From NCBI GenBank assembly GCA_040954595.2, contig CM082576.2, positions 13,516,001 through 13,580,000 of the forward strand: 64,000 nt of DNA, in the 5' to 3' direction. Each line of letters starts with the position of its first letter. The first letter of the stretch is position 1. The notes under the pieces are model-generated. The model made no database searches. It was not told the origin of the DNA and was given only the letters and a program-made list of their open reading frames with translations. The translations under genes were made by a program, and so were the position numbers. Positions 44,561 to 58,600 of this stretch are shown one piece after another. The stretch is from Balanoglossus misakiensis. Taxonomy: Eukaryota > Hemichordata.

Positions 44561-47500
44561 CAAAAGTTCTTGGTTTTAAAAGTACTCAACGTTTGAAGTG
44601 TAGTTATTTCTTTCCTGGGTTCAACAGCGAATGTCTGTAGAACTTCGCTGACGGCTGTATCTTGCGGGGGGGTTTTTTCTGACCAGCGAAAAAAAAGTCC
44701 CCCTTTGCATGTCACCGGTCCACGGGTGTCAATCATTTGCAGGAGAAGACGAGGGAGAGAAAAAGAGGCGAACAAAAGAGGGGGGAACATTCTACAAACG
44801 TTACGAGTTTATTCGCCTATCCTGTTATTGATAATGCCCGGTCTGAATGAGTGCGTGTATTATAAGCCCGCTCAATATAAGGTAGCCCACGTCTATGAGC
44901 CCTAAACACTACATTATCCCACCCCAATTGTTCCCCCCTAAATGTTTGTTCTCGACTTCTCCTCCCCATAGACAGTCTTATTCACACTATTTTGTTTCGC
45001 TAACCAACTCTGGCTCCTGTACACTATTACCATATAAAAAGCCCAGGGAAAGTAAATGAGGAGAGCCCAATTAGGAGCCCCCAGTCGTGTATAGACATTA
45101 CACACAGACAATGGGTATGGTATCAGCCAGCATAGTGATTGTTAACTGCCCTATTGATGGGCCCACACATAACGACATCTTCTCAATATGTTGATCTGGG
45201 AGCCGTCTGCAGAAAAACCCCAGGAAAGACTGACTATAGTCGAGGCGGATATTACTTCCAGCCAGTACTTTTTTGGGGGGTGTTCGTCAACTTGTCCGGA
45301 ATTCGTCCGGTCAAGGCGGGATCTGTCGTGCATTTGGCCGGTTTGCAACTGCATCCCGCAGTCGTAAAGGTATAATCTCGAGTGTGTGTCGCCACGCCGC
45401 AGAGAATCGATCCAGACTTTGCAACTCGCAAATAATGAAGTTTCTTGGTGTCCGTGTCAAACAGGACACGAGCTGTCAGTAAACTGTCAAGTAAACGAGG
45501 AGAAAAGAGGGATCCAAGGGCTTATAAACAATGGGCAATTATCCAGCCCTCCCGTATTGTCTGGCCCCGTGAAAAACATTCCCCGACCACAAGACTCGTC
45601 ATTCACGACGCTTTATTTTAATATTATCATTTAAATTCATTTTATTCAGCCAAAAAAAGCTGGGAAACCAATAATTACGCCAAGGCAATTATCACATTCC
45701 GTAAAAGAATGAGTCCAGGTCGACACCACGGCTGCCCCCTGAACACGGACGCTTACAAATTCACTGAAAGTGTCACATTGCGGGTGATTAGGTGTATTTT
45801 GATGAGTTTTGCCAAGTAAAAAATATGCGCCGGAAAGCGCTATTCTTTTCCCCGCCACTTGAGTTTAAGAAGGATTATACGAAACCCACGTAAAAGGGGG
45901 AGAGAGGATACCGCAAAGAAAAGAAGCGAACCGTTAGATGTTGTTCGAGCGGCCCGTGTAATGACTGGCTCGGTGGCAGGCAAAGCAGCCATGTTTTACA
46001 AACACCTACACAGCTCGATCATCGGCGATTTTTGTTCGACGACAACAAAAAGTCGGAAATCTTGCCTTCTCAGACGGGCCCAAATTAGACTGTTGAATGT
46101 CTTCGAGTTGAATCCCTTGCAAGGTATCGGCATGCCAATCAGGCCTATTCACAAGGCCGAGGAACACGTCTCCTCAAAGGTAATGGATACGTGCTATGCA
46201 ATCGGGTAATCAGCCTGTAGCTCCGCCCCCTCGATTTGCAGAAACCCCGCGACGTTATTCCCGTAAACGTCGATAAACAACCCAGCTGCGAGCGCCCGAA
46301 ATGTGAGCGCGTTATTGATAGAAGGCCAGGAATGCCATCTGCGGTTTCGTCGGGGCCCAGCTCGTGACTGTTTTCCGAGACAGGAAAGACAGACAGACTG
46401 TGTGCGATAGAGGAAGAAAACTGACGGAAACCCTACACCCTGTCATCTTTGTGTCCCGGCAACTCCAGTCCAGTCGCCATCTTGAATGATTTCTTCACAC
46501 GCCGACCGAAGACGTCTGCCCTGTTTTTAACCACCAGAGATTTGGGTACAGGCTCGTTTCATTTGTAGTGTTGGTCAAATATCTTAGTAGTTACTGCCTG
46601 AAATCGCAGGAATGAGAGCAATTCCTATTTATCCACGGCTGTTTATACGCCAGAAAGTCCTTGTTCAACCGTGCCAAGAATTAGGGGAAAGCCAGCTCTG
46701 GAAAAACAAACATAAACGGCTTTCACTATTGTGCTAACGCTAAAGACTTCGTTAATTTACTGTTATTATAAGCTGAAGTAAACAAACTCAATCGACCTGC
46801 ATTGAGACGCAGTCTCGTTAGGAAGAAAAAAACGCATAGAGTTGAAGGGCCTGGTGTTTGTTCATTGCGCTTAAATTGTACCTTGAATGACAGAAACGGT
46901 TGTTCGCGAGTGTGTCTGCTCCGCTCGTTCCAGACTGGCTTCCATTTAGAGACCGTGGCCCGTACGTCGGAGCCCCGCGCCGGCCGAGCCAACAGTTTCA
47001 GGGGCCCGAGGAAACCGCACCTCAAAACATTCGTTTTACGTTTCTCAAAATTTGCACCCTCCAAGATGTCGGCGGTACTCTCAGCCACTTATGGTGAGTC
47101 CAAAATGAGCAAGAAAGGGGGAAATTGCAAGGTACAAGCCAAGCCTACGACAATTTCGATTGTAAATTGGTAAGAGCTATTTACATTGTTATTGAACAAT
47201 TACGCGTTCTCTGGGCCGCTGACAAGCCCATCGACCACATAATCAAGCACCGAGTGACATTATCGCATCTTAAAAAACAATTTTGTTCCGCTCTCATATT
47301 TCTGAAATGACTCCTTTTGGTTCATTTGTGCCCATTCGGTCACACTTTCACTGAAATAAACCAGAATTTCGTTTCAAAACACTGACCCGTTTGATCTGCG
47401 TATTTTGTGTGTGCCAGTCACCGTCGGCTAATTGGTGACAGCGTTCTCTATCAGGCGCGGCGGCCCCTCGTTGTAAAACGCCCATGTCACCAATTTCCCG

Positions 47501-50500
47501 TGCCTTTATGGAAATATAATTTTATCAGAACCTTTAAGATACACACGGCTTTTCATTCATTTGAATTATCGTTCTGAATTCGATCGCCCCACTAGACGCG
47601 AGTGCCGCGTCGTCTTTCCACGCCGATAGATCAGTCAGCGGGCGTGTTTTAGTATACGGTATTAGCGGATGACTATTTGTTCAAATATATTGCTTTCATT
47701 GTGTTGATACTTTCTAGAATAGATAGCCGTTGGTACACATTTCCAAATCTTGTTAAATTTTTACACCTTCGCCGTATCGCCCGATTGTTTCGCCGAGATT
47801 TGTTTTGGGAGGCCCAGATTCCTATCTGGTCGCCGTTCCCCCCAATGTTTGTCGAACGTGTGGGGTATTTGTTGGTCTTTGGATAGATACTTTGGTCAAT
47901 ACGTGATGAGGTCGCCAGTCATGCGTATTCGGTGGTTCGCTGTGCGTGTGTGTTTTGGTGACACGAAAAGCCCCTCAAAGACAAAGAATACGAGTGTCGC
48001 TTCGCCATCTTGAAACGTGTCGCTGATCACCCAGTTTCGATCGAGATTTTTTTTGCAAGCCACTGGGGACGAATCTCAAAACACCGATCATGCATTTTAA
48101 CGCTAAATATACGAACAAATTTGAAGTATGCCATCCAAAATATCGCTGCCAGCATGTTCGGTACACTTAGCACACAAAAAAGCGACGAAACGCGCACGCG
48201 CTGGCTTAAGCTGCCTCGTTGATATTCAACGTTTTATGCCAGCGTTTTACCCCGCCTAAATCATATTTGATCACTGAATTTTATTTATCAATATTAAAAT
48301 GTGGGTTTACTCTCTTAATTGCCAAAATTTCGTCGTTTTTAAAAGAAGCCGTGCCGGCGACGGGTCGTGTTTTTCAGCCACGTTATAAATACGCGCACTA
48401 GAACGAAAGGTCACGCCGTCGCTGCCCGCCCAAACTCGGAACCGAGGCAGATTGCACCTGTCGCCATCATGATGTTATATAACCCCAGAAATACAAGTTA
48501 CCTAAATATTATATCCGTGGAATTTTTGAAAATGCATTTTAAAACAACATTGGAATATAGTTGTACATGTCTGAACCAGGATGACAGAATTACACCCCAA
48601 AAGCAAGACCTGGTTTTGCACACTGTGTGGACAGAATACGAAAAATGATAACAAATTGGGAAAAAAAAACGTTGATTTTGCCTGAACCTCATGGTGGAAC
48701 CGAGTAATTAAATCCATGTTTGGATAGCAAATTGGTCCGAATGATGCTACTCTGTATCAGAAACAGAAAAGTTAGGAAACACGCACATACATGCTGCCTC
48801 CCAATATGCAATCGCCTGCTAGTTTTTTAAAATATTAATTCCGGTCTCCCAATTAAAATGACCTTAGTAAATAATAAAACGTCGTCCTGTGTAACATTAT
48901 TTAATGAATTTAAAACACGGTTCAACTTTCCCCTACAATTTCGACGCGTTTCATACTTGTTCGAGGTGGTCTGTCCAGATGAAGTTGAAAGTAACGACAG
49001 ATGCGCTGTGCCTCACTCACACCGAGTCAATCTCTTGCCCCGAGAGCTCGTTACTCTGACGCGTTTTTTTTTCTCTTCTGATTTTCTGTTCATAATTATC
49101 GATAGATATACATCTGCAGCCATCCGTGCATTTGTCCCTCTACCCGTCGAAAGAGATCGGTGCCATTTTCAGCTTGAGCGAGTCCCGCCAACACGCCTCA
49201 CTGTCGTCTGGCGTTTGAGTACACCCAACAAATCACAGCACCACACGGGTGTGTGTTTCATATCAGGGCGAGCGAATTTTTTGCCATAAGGCAAAAACGC
49301 CTCATTACGTAGATTGCCTCCACTTTATGTAGTTTTGGTTTTTAATATTTCATACAGATCGGAGCTGTATCATGCATCGTAGACTTGGCGAATGACAAGT
49401 GGGATGAAAGCATCAATTGTTTGCCTGCCAGGAATTTTAAGCTCGGCTGACTCGCCCCTGTGACAGCCTTCTGAATTCTTTAAAACTGGCTACTCTAGCA
49501 GAATACAATTCTCAGTTGGGCAAAGTGTGATGTCCACTTCCAGGTCAATTCGAGGACAAAATCGACCCTTCTTCGACCGAGTGCGGTGTTATCTGTCGCC
49601 GATTTCGTTCCTCTCTTGCAGCACTCCTTGCAGTGGTCAGAAAATGGCGCTCTGAGTTTCACTTTATAGTGCGGTCCGATATAATTGGCGGGAAAACAGA
49701 CACCGCAGACAGATTGCTGGCTGAAAGTAAAATTAATTTTGGACTCCTGAAATGGTGACAGGTGAACGAGACTTTCCAAATTCCCGCTACAAAATGTGTC
49801 GCTCTAGAAATAAAAAAGACGACCCAAGTGGACAATAGAGGTGAACTCCGAACAAAAAAATTTGATATCTCACAACCCCACACAACTCGCTTTTATTCAG
49901 CTTGATCACATTTTTTGGTAAATTATTAAGATGAATACCACCGATATCGCAGTGCTCGGTCAATAATTTAAAAAAAAGTCTATTAGAAAAGAATTTCCCC
50001 ATCATAAATTTTAGCTGAAGCCACCATAATGAATGCCTATTTCAGAACAGTGGGGACGGGTGATAGTTGTCACATGTCTTAATCGTTCTCGCGAAGGGCT
50101 TCTCAGCGTCTTTCCTATCGCCATGTGATCTCAACTGAAAATAATTATGTTTTCGGATCTGACACGGTGATAATAGAATAATCAAGGAAATTAACATTTG
50201 CAATTATCTAAAGCTGAAAACCCGAACGACGGATATTACAGTTTTCTTTCCAATGCAATGTCAATTTTTGTGTGTGTGTGTGATCGCCACCCTTCAGCTA
50301 CTGAGCGTGACTGGATTGATATGGTAATGGTGACTCGAAGGTTGCTGTATCTAAATTGATCTTGCAAATAAGCGAGTATACTACACGGCTTGTGGTGTAC
50401 ACAGTGCCAATGATGAATTTAAAACACCTTGCCAACATTTTATTTCGGTCTTCGTCAAGCTTGTATTGCCCGAAGGCTGAATGTCATTGTTTGTGGAAAG

Positions 50501-53500
50501 AGATAGCCGGGATGAGCTGTGTGTAAGTAACCACTACTCTATGCTCAGCCAAGCCCGCTGTCACTTTAACTGCACGGCATTCCAGCCAAATGCAATTCAA
50601 GCGAGATCGCACGTGTCCCCGTCCCCTTTCTCAGCCGTTTTCGTTAATCCCAAACAGACTCAGAATTTACCACTTATATATACGTGAAGGTGTCACTCAC
50701 TGTAACAGTCTTTGTTCGTCGAAAAAAAAAGATGGAACGAATTTGCCGCCAGGAATTGCCTGCTGGTGGGCTGTATCGTATCAAACAGTCAAAAAACATA
50801 CTTGAATGAGATGTGATTTTCGCACGGAGTGAAAATAGGACACCTTCTCACAGAAAAGACAGGCATAAATTTCAATGTCCTTCTTTCCATACAGTCGGGT
50901 CACTGAGAATTTGAATTGAATGACGGTGGCTCAGTCGCGCGCTGTAAAAAAGGCCTACCAGCAATAGATGCAAACACAGAGAGGTGTATCTGTCCATCGA
51001 AACGTGACGTCAGCAATAACAATAACACCAATACCGGATCATCAATTCAAGTCATGCAAGGACATCAGACATCACACAATAAAGACATCTACTCAAAGCA
51101 AATTTGGAATTTATCACAAAGTTCCAGAGAAAAAAAAATAACACGATTTCTTCTCAATGCTGCGATCATGGAGAGATAAAAGTCCACGGCTTAGTCAGCC
51201 GTGGGTTTATATCACACGTTACATTTTGTTGTTATCTGTGACGGGGAAACCACAAAACTAGGTTTTGATGAGAGAAGGCCGAGTAAAGAGGCGTTTCTAG
51301 CGGCTCTCGTCCACCGTTTCCATTATATAATTTGGCGACGCTACGGTGTCGGTGGTAACGCTTGATATTTTAATGATTTTTTTTTCATCTCAACATTTCT
51401 TTGCTGGCAGAATAAAGACATGGCTGAATGGCTATCATGGAATACTATTATGGACTCGCATAAAAGGCCCACTGAGTGTTTTCTACGCTCGTGTAATTGA
51501 CGCTTTCTCCATAATTTTCAAAAAAATAGTTCCTGATTGGCTTTTAATCTGTCACAACATTGATGTCCGCTGCAGTCTTTAAACAGTACTCCTGACATTG
51601 CTGAAAAGTCTGCCCACACACACAATAAAAATATTATAAAGACGGACCTGAAAAGAGAGAAGAGCTCGAACGCTGTATCTCTTTGCGATTGTATGACTTT
51701 CTCAACTGTGGTGACAGAATACGCATGCAAATTATATCATTGAGTTCGCAATAAAAAGGATGCCTTGTTTTTTTTCAAACATCCGAAAATCGAATTAAAT
51801 TCCATTTCCTTGGCGAATGCGCGGCCTCTTGACACGACATTTTCCCTCAACTTGTGAACAATGCCATTCATTTTGTGGTCAACGCGCCCATATACGGGCA
51901 GACATGTCAGACAAAAACGGGAGATGCGGCTTGATTTGTTCGTGTACACGTGGCAATAAAATGTTACTTTTGTTCCCAGTTATAGAGAGGTAGCTATAGC
52001 AAGCTTTAGAATACAACAGTCTCTCGGTGAAAACACTCAGGCATTTATCGGTCGACTATTTAGCAGTTGGGAAAGAAGGAAGGCCATCTTTTCGCTGTGT
52101 CTCGCTGGATGTCATCGGTATTCAGACAAAACCGATTTTTGATAAGACATTCAAATAACACAAATCTAAACTCCTGGTATGAACTAGCCTAAACGCCCAC
52201 GAACGATTTTTGTTGTGTTTCATTTTTTTTTTGCTTACACGATCGAAAAAATCAACCCCTTGACATTGCAAAGATTTCGATGGATAACCTCCATGTAGTG
52301 CTGTGCCTACTGGAAACTTGCTTGTTGTAACTAAGACGCCAATTTCCTGGGTTAATTTAAATAATTGAAACGCCGACAGAGTGTTTTAGTGTGAATTATC
52401 GTTTGGAAGATTTAGAGATATCGATTATTGACGTGTGTTGCTCGAGCATGTTGGTGTCCTTACAGTGGAAAACGCAGATATGTGATATGATGTCATGTGT
52501 ACAATATGTCTGTCTGACTTCAAACGAGGCACCGAAAGTGGCACTTGATGTCCATGAATAAAAAAGAGAACACTTTTTAATTAAAAAAAGCTTTAACCAC
52601 CGAAACTTCCAGCCCCGGTTTTTGGTTTCTGTAAACTTAGAATCGTTCTCAGTTTTATGTTACAACTGAAAAAATCAGCTGTGCCAAAAGTTGTCCGAGT
52701 TGTTTTAACGATTTATCGAACCAAATCCTAAAAGGAAGGCAAGAACAGCGGCGCGTTGATGGATTAGCGTGGCTGGTCAACTTAGAAAAGATTACCCCCG
52801 AACTGCAAAAGCTGGAAAATTGTGAAACTTCATCGCCTTTGCTCAATTCAAGTCCAGTTTGGTTGTAAGTCATATCTAGTGCAGGAACTCTACGTTTCCA
52901 CCACAACACTTAATCCAAGCGTTGGACTTCTCCGGGTAACAAGATTTCTTTTCATCTCCGTTGCAAATTAGGGATTTTTTATATCCATCACCTGTTGACG
53001 TCATGTCTAAATATAACATTCAGGCAGTCTGAAAAAAATATCACCATGCATGAAGCCAGCTGATGATTGTCGCCAGGAACGTGTAATGACACTTTTGGTA
53101 AACGAAAATATCTCGAAGGGGTTAAATGTCGTGCTGTGTTGATGATGAAATATCTGGAATTATCAAGAATATTATAAGTGAATTCTTTGTTTTCTCTCCA
53201 TATTTAATCCCACAGCGAAATATGTATGTTGGTGATCACACAATCACGCGAACTTTTGTTGTCAAAATGCGAAAATGATACATGTTTGTTGAAGATACCC
53301 AAAACTTTTCATTGGAGCGATTGAAATGGAACTGGATGTACTAGTATATCTTGCGCACAGTCGGACGCGTCTGGATACTTTCAGGACACTCGCCATCGTT
53401 CTCCTCAAACGACCGCGTCAGGTTCATTGGACTTCGACCAGCCAACACATATCGCCGTTAGCCAACACAACGCCCAGAAAAAGGTGGTTATTTCGATAAA

Positions 53501-55454
53501 AATTCCAATTACAAGGTCTACAAGGGGCCTAAGCGAAGGGTAGTCAACAAGAGGCGCCTCTTCTTTCGCGCCAAACACGACAGATTCCAAATACCCCTGC
53601 GTTCTGTCGTCCATAATTGGTAAGAGTTCGTTCTCCCCAGGTCAAATTTCGTCCAGTCACCCAAAAGCATTCCTGAACTTATTGCTTTCCGAGTCTTCTG
53701 GAGGGTTCCCTAAATTTGTCTCAGCAAATAGCAAAGGACCGTGACCTTTCACATCTCTGGTACAACCACACCGCATTGAAATGACAAATCTCGCGGTAGG
53801 TGGGATGGCGACCTACTCCGGCTTTTGTATCCACATATAGAACCATAACAAACACACAGTGATACGTGTACATGCAGAAGATTGGCTTCACCTAGCGTTT
53901 AGCATTCTCCCCTGAATCTCTCATAGAATTCTGCCCTTTTTTTTCGGTGTGGCCCGCCTAAATTGGTGTGGTCGCGACGGCTCCTTGTCCGGTCTTATTG
54001 TCCCGCCTGCAGCCATGTCCCAGAAAAAAAACCCTGAAAGACCGGAGAAGAGTGACATTACTTAAAGGCTGATGTTTTCTTGAACAACTGTTGGTATAGA
54101 CTTGTTTGTGTGCATCGTGTGCTTGACTAGACCCAAGTTTGCCACCTTCACAATGGCGGGCTTGCTTTTACGGTGGCAGACCTCTGCCAAATCGCCACGG
54201 GCAAGAAAACACTGTATTATTACAGTTTTATTAAATTCTTTATACCGAGCTTAGCTTTCGTTTCTATTGATTAAAGTGCGGCTGTTAATATAGAGGAGAA
54301 CAGAGAAAATAAAGTTTGCTCAAGTGCAGCTCTGTCCAAACACACGGGGCACATTTTCTTCCACCCACTTTTTTTGTGTTCCATGAACATTTGTAAGTGA
54401 ATGCCAGTTAGCTTTCAAGCCGCTGTCAATCCAATTTCGACTCACTCGACTTTGGAGTAATTTTATGGCAATTTTACCACAATATTTCCAAATTATTAAG
54501 TAAATATTACAAGCGCTTTCCAATTAGGTTGCAAAAGACAGTAAGATAATCGCCCGTATAGCCCGGGGCAGTGCGACGGATAGGGTTACGAATTAACATG
54601 GACATATTGCAGAATTTTTTATTAATGTTTCAAGCGCCAGACTATACGCTGCCGGTGGAGTGCAAAATGTTGGTTACAGTCAGAGGCCCTGCCTCACCGC
54701 TGTAATTCAGCCCAAATGATCATATAGTCTAAAGTAACATTAATGCCAGACATCCAACTTAATAATGCATTAAGGTGTCACCATGTATCTATATTACCTG
54801 AATAGAGTTAACCCTTACTATGCAAACAAAATTTCCCGCCAAAATTGCATTTTCAGGTTAATAGAATTTCACTTAACGCGAAAATGTTTGCGAAATATAT
54901 TCTCGGTCGAGGGACGGAGGGACTATTAGAGAGAAGCTTCGCCATCGGTGTGACGCAAGTGGCTGGAACCTTGTGGGACGCTGTTTCGGATTTCGGAGGG
55001 GGTAAAATGTATTATTTTTGATCGCTCGCCAGGAGCGAAGAGAATTGAATTACGCAGTATCATTGCCCGCGTGTTTGTGCGAGACCAAATACGCAGACAG
55101 GTGATCGCCTCGTTGTGACGAGCCAAACTATAAGCAGTGGGCTCACATGACACGTCCATCATCAACTAACATTCAGATTCTCTTTGTTTGCCGACACATG
55201 TGCTGTCGGCAGACAAAATAGATGCGCGCAGTATGGTGCTAGTTGGTCCTAGATTGCCTAATCCTTTCTGTGCAACTCTGGAGAGACCATAATACACATC
55301 ATCTCTGCACTCATCCTAGCTTTTGTTATGCAAAACCGCGCCAAACTGCCAACTTTTTTCTATTTTCAATTATTTAACTCACTGAAGAAAAGGTCGTGTC
55401 AAAATGGCCCCGTTTTCAGCAAAACCTACGTCATTGATCATTGATGTGACATAT
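44561..55454. other. Downstream non-coding region
   Basis: No gene is recognised. CpG-bearing patches occur at about 46220-46520 and 46920-47080, where frames are open on both strands without protein-like content. Other items are the stem CCACGGCT/AGCCGTGG (51184-51204), a GT run (50271-50282), GGATTGACAG on the minus strand (about 54423-54432) and a homeodomain palindrome TTAATAATGCATTAA next to AGGTGTCA (54759-54780). The remainder shows nothing I can name. Confidence 0.55.
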
Positions 55455-55620
55455 ACATACATACATACATACATACATACATACATACATACATACAGAC
55501 GTACAGACGTACAGACAGACAGACGACACACACCGACAGACATATAGAGACAGACAGACTGACACACACCCACGGGCACACACACACACCGACAGACATA
55601 TGTATATATATGTAATATAT
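55455..55620. repeat. (CATA)n / (CAGA)n compound microsatellite
   Basis: A pure CATA tract (55455-55496) is followed by GTACAGAC, CAGA, CACA and TATG units to about 55620. The minus-strand frame with repeated Val-Cys-Met-Tyr is an artefact of the repeat. Confidence 0.95.
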
Positions 55621-58600
55621 GTACAAGTGTGATGCTAAATGTGGGTGTGTCGCATTTGTATATGAGCACAAGTGCACACATGAATGTGTATTACACACGT
55701 ATGTTTGTTTATTCTATTACAAATACATTACAACACAAAGGAACAATCAGTCTATCACGGAGCTTTCGCGTGCATTATCTCAGTGTGAAGGTGTCGCAAT
55801 GAGAGCGACCGGAGCTGTCACTCATAATTCTCACCTCCGCATGTCATAATAGCAAGAGACGTTTTTGATATGACGTCTATCGGGCCGAGTGACCCTGCCC
55901 TCACTTTCATTTTTTTCGCTGATGTATGGCGCTCAGAGAGAAAAGAATAAAACTGAAAGGTTATTGTTCTACATATTTCTTAACACTCCGCGTATGTTCA
56001 ATTTGCCTAATAGAACGTTTATCCCCCGCCTATTATTTTAGACACATTCTATTTTATTCTGGCTAAATGCACGCAAACAGATTTAGCAAGATTAATGGGC
56101 ACATTATGTTATTACAAGACATATCGAACTTTCTATCGGACTCGTCAGAAAATTACAAAAAGTTGATACAATGTTTTCTTTGGTCTGCAAACTCATCCGG
56201 TCGTCATATTATTAATTTTAGCCTCTGGCCCCCAATATTATTTGACAATCGATGTTTTCTGTAGGAAGAAATTATTTATATCCATTTACTGACAGATTTA
56301 GTTTCTCGCAAAGAAAAAAAATATTGCATCACAATGACAAAGCAGCATCAAGCGCTCACTTAGTCATTTGAGCATGGCGAGAACTTCCTATAGTTGTTGT
56401 CTTTCATTGTTTTCGTTGGAACTTTCTAAAACGATAATTGAGATGGAATAAATTGCGACTGGGTTAATGTTTGCCGGTGCCTGGTTGCATCTGCAAAGAC
56501 GACACAGCACAGAGCCTTATAGCATTATGACGTTCCGGTATATATTGATGCTAGCGGGACCCAAACTTGACAGTAATTCATTGAAGTTTTTTACCAATCT
56601 GCCGCAGATGACTGTCATCTGAGTGGCCACAATTTGGTTTGATGATAACAATGCTAAAGTAATGCGAATGTCTGTTTCGGAGGACTGCGTTTTATCATCA
56701 TCATATATGCTGGAGATCACGTGATTCTAACAAATGTTTTTGGCTCATAAAAGTACATGTATTTGAATTTGGGAACTTCCCATTCTGAGAGTTAAGGGGA
56801 GATTTCTCACGTTTATAATGGCACTGTTTCTCACTCTTCCTAATTTACTCCAATAAGGAAGAATTATGTGCTGGTGTTGTTTGAAAATGATAGACTGGCC
56901 GACAGTTTCAAGATCTACCTGGAGGGTTACAAGATAGAATTTATAGAATGTGTTATTGTGCAGTAGGTGTGTTGTTGTTGGTGGTGGATGGGGTTGGGTG
57001 TTGGCCCTCAAGGAAGCCCTTGACACTGTTGAGAATGATAAGTAATGATAAGACGTCTGAAAATTGGAGAATGGTGTCATTACTGTATGAAATGACGAGA
57101 GTAATGATGAGAGCAGACCCAATTAATCCAAACTGATAGGCGCAGCACAATTACGCCCACTTGTAATATTAGCAGTTTTATGACAAAGATTATAGTCAGA
57201 GATATGTCCTGAAAAGGCCAACCAAATAGTGTCAAATAGGCTTCTTGTCGTATTCTAGGTCAGTTTTCGCCCCACAAAATCCGAGTTTTTAAGACTTTGG
57301 AAGATTATTTGTCCTGGGCGGTTGGAAGTATTATGGTCGGTTTGTTGTTGGGGTTTTTGAATGGACGAACCAAAACGCGTGAAATGACCGCGCATATGGA
57401 AGAAGTCTAAACTGCCCCGCGTGTGTGGACGCTTGATGACTGCTAATACGTTCCCGCGCTCGCTCCAAAATTCATATTTTGTCCAGAGAGTGATGAACAT
57501 AGTTATCGCGCGCGCGCACGCAATAATACTTCTCAATAATATATGTGATATTTGTTTTAAAAGTGACGCAGCGCTGACACTTGCCTACTTCATTCCGAGC
57601 GAATTGCGTTACACGCACCGTTTGCCTGCCGCGGAGGACACATAGCCGTCCATACTATACAGTCGCCTGTTTACAGTGCAAATTATGTATTGGCGTCCCT
57701 TAACACCATGAATTCTTCACATGCATGGCGTGAATTCCGAATTCAGACGATCAAATCATTTATCACGAGGTATCAAGCTTTAAATATGACCAGAATGAAT
57801 TATTAAAAGTATTTGCCCGAGTTATTAGATGAAATACAATATGATATGGTTAGTTCTGGCTGCAGAAGACTGCAACCAAACACCCGCCGGTGTTCAAAGT
57901 TTTAACTCAATGGATATTAGCGAAATTGAGAACGCCTACGTGTGTGTGTGTGTGTGACTGAACTAAAGAAAAAAATCCATTGTAATACAGACTTTAGTCC
58001 GATGTATGTGGGGAAAAGGGCGAGATCTCAATTGAATTAGTGTTTTTTGAATCTGAATGAAGGTCCATTAATAGCCGTATACGTGTCGCGCTGCAATTGA
58101 CCTGAGAAAGCCAATCAAAATAAAAATTAATTGTGATCACTGCACTGTATTATAGTGTGTGTGTACCGTGCCTCTTATTTACTGCTTGTGTAAGATCACA
58201 CGTGATTTTGCCCCGGACGAGACTTGGCGCCGTTCTCGCTTGCTCGACGATCACGATCACCTCTGCTGAAAAGATTAACAGCGCGACCTATACTACCACA
58301 ATGCCAGAAGGCGCGATGTTGGCATCTGGATCTCGTGAAAATAATAACGACGATGAATAAAAAATGTGAACGAAATCCCGAACTTGTGATTGACCTTAAC
58401 CGTCGTCCACACTCCTTTCCGAAACGAATCTAAAATATATTCAAATTAATAGTGGATGGAAAAATTTAAGATTTTTTACATAGTTAATTCAATTGGTCTT
58501 CCCTTCTTTTTCGTGCGGCCACTAATGCCTTGCCAAAACCTTACCAAGTCAAGGAAGGAAGGAAAGAAAGCGAGGCGGTCTCCTGACGGGTCTGACGCTC

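Noticed and set aside
46726-47173. Opposing 120-codon frames in a GC-rich patch
   Set aside because: Long open frames on both strands together reflect CpG-rich composition; neither has recognisable protein content.
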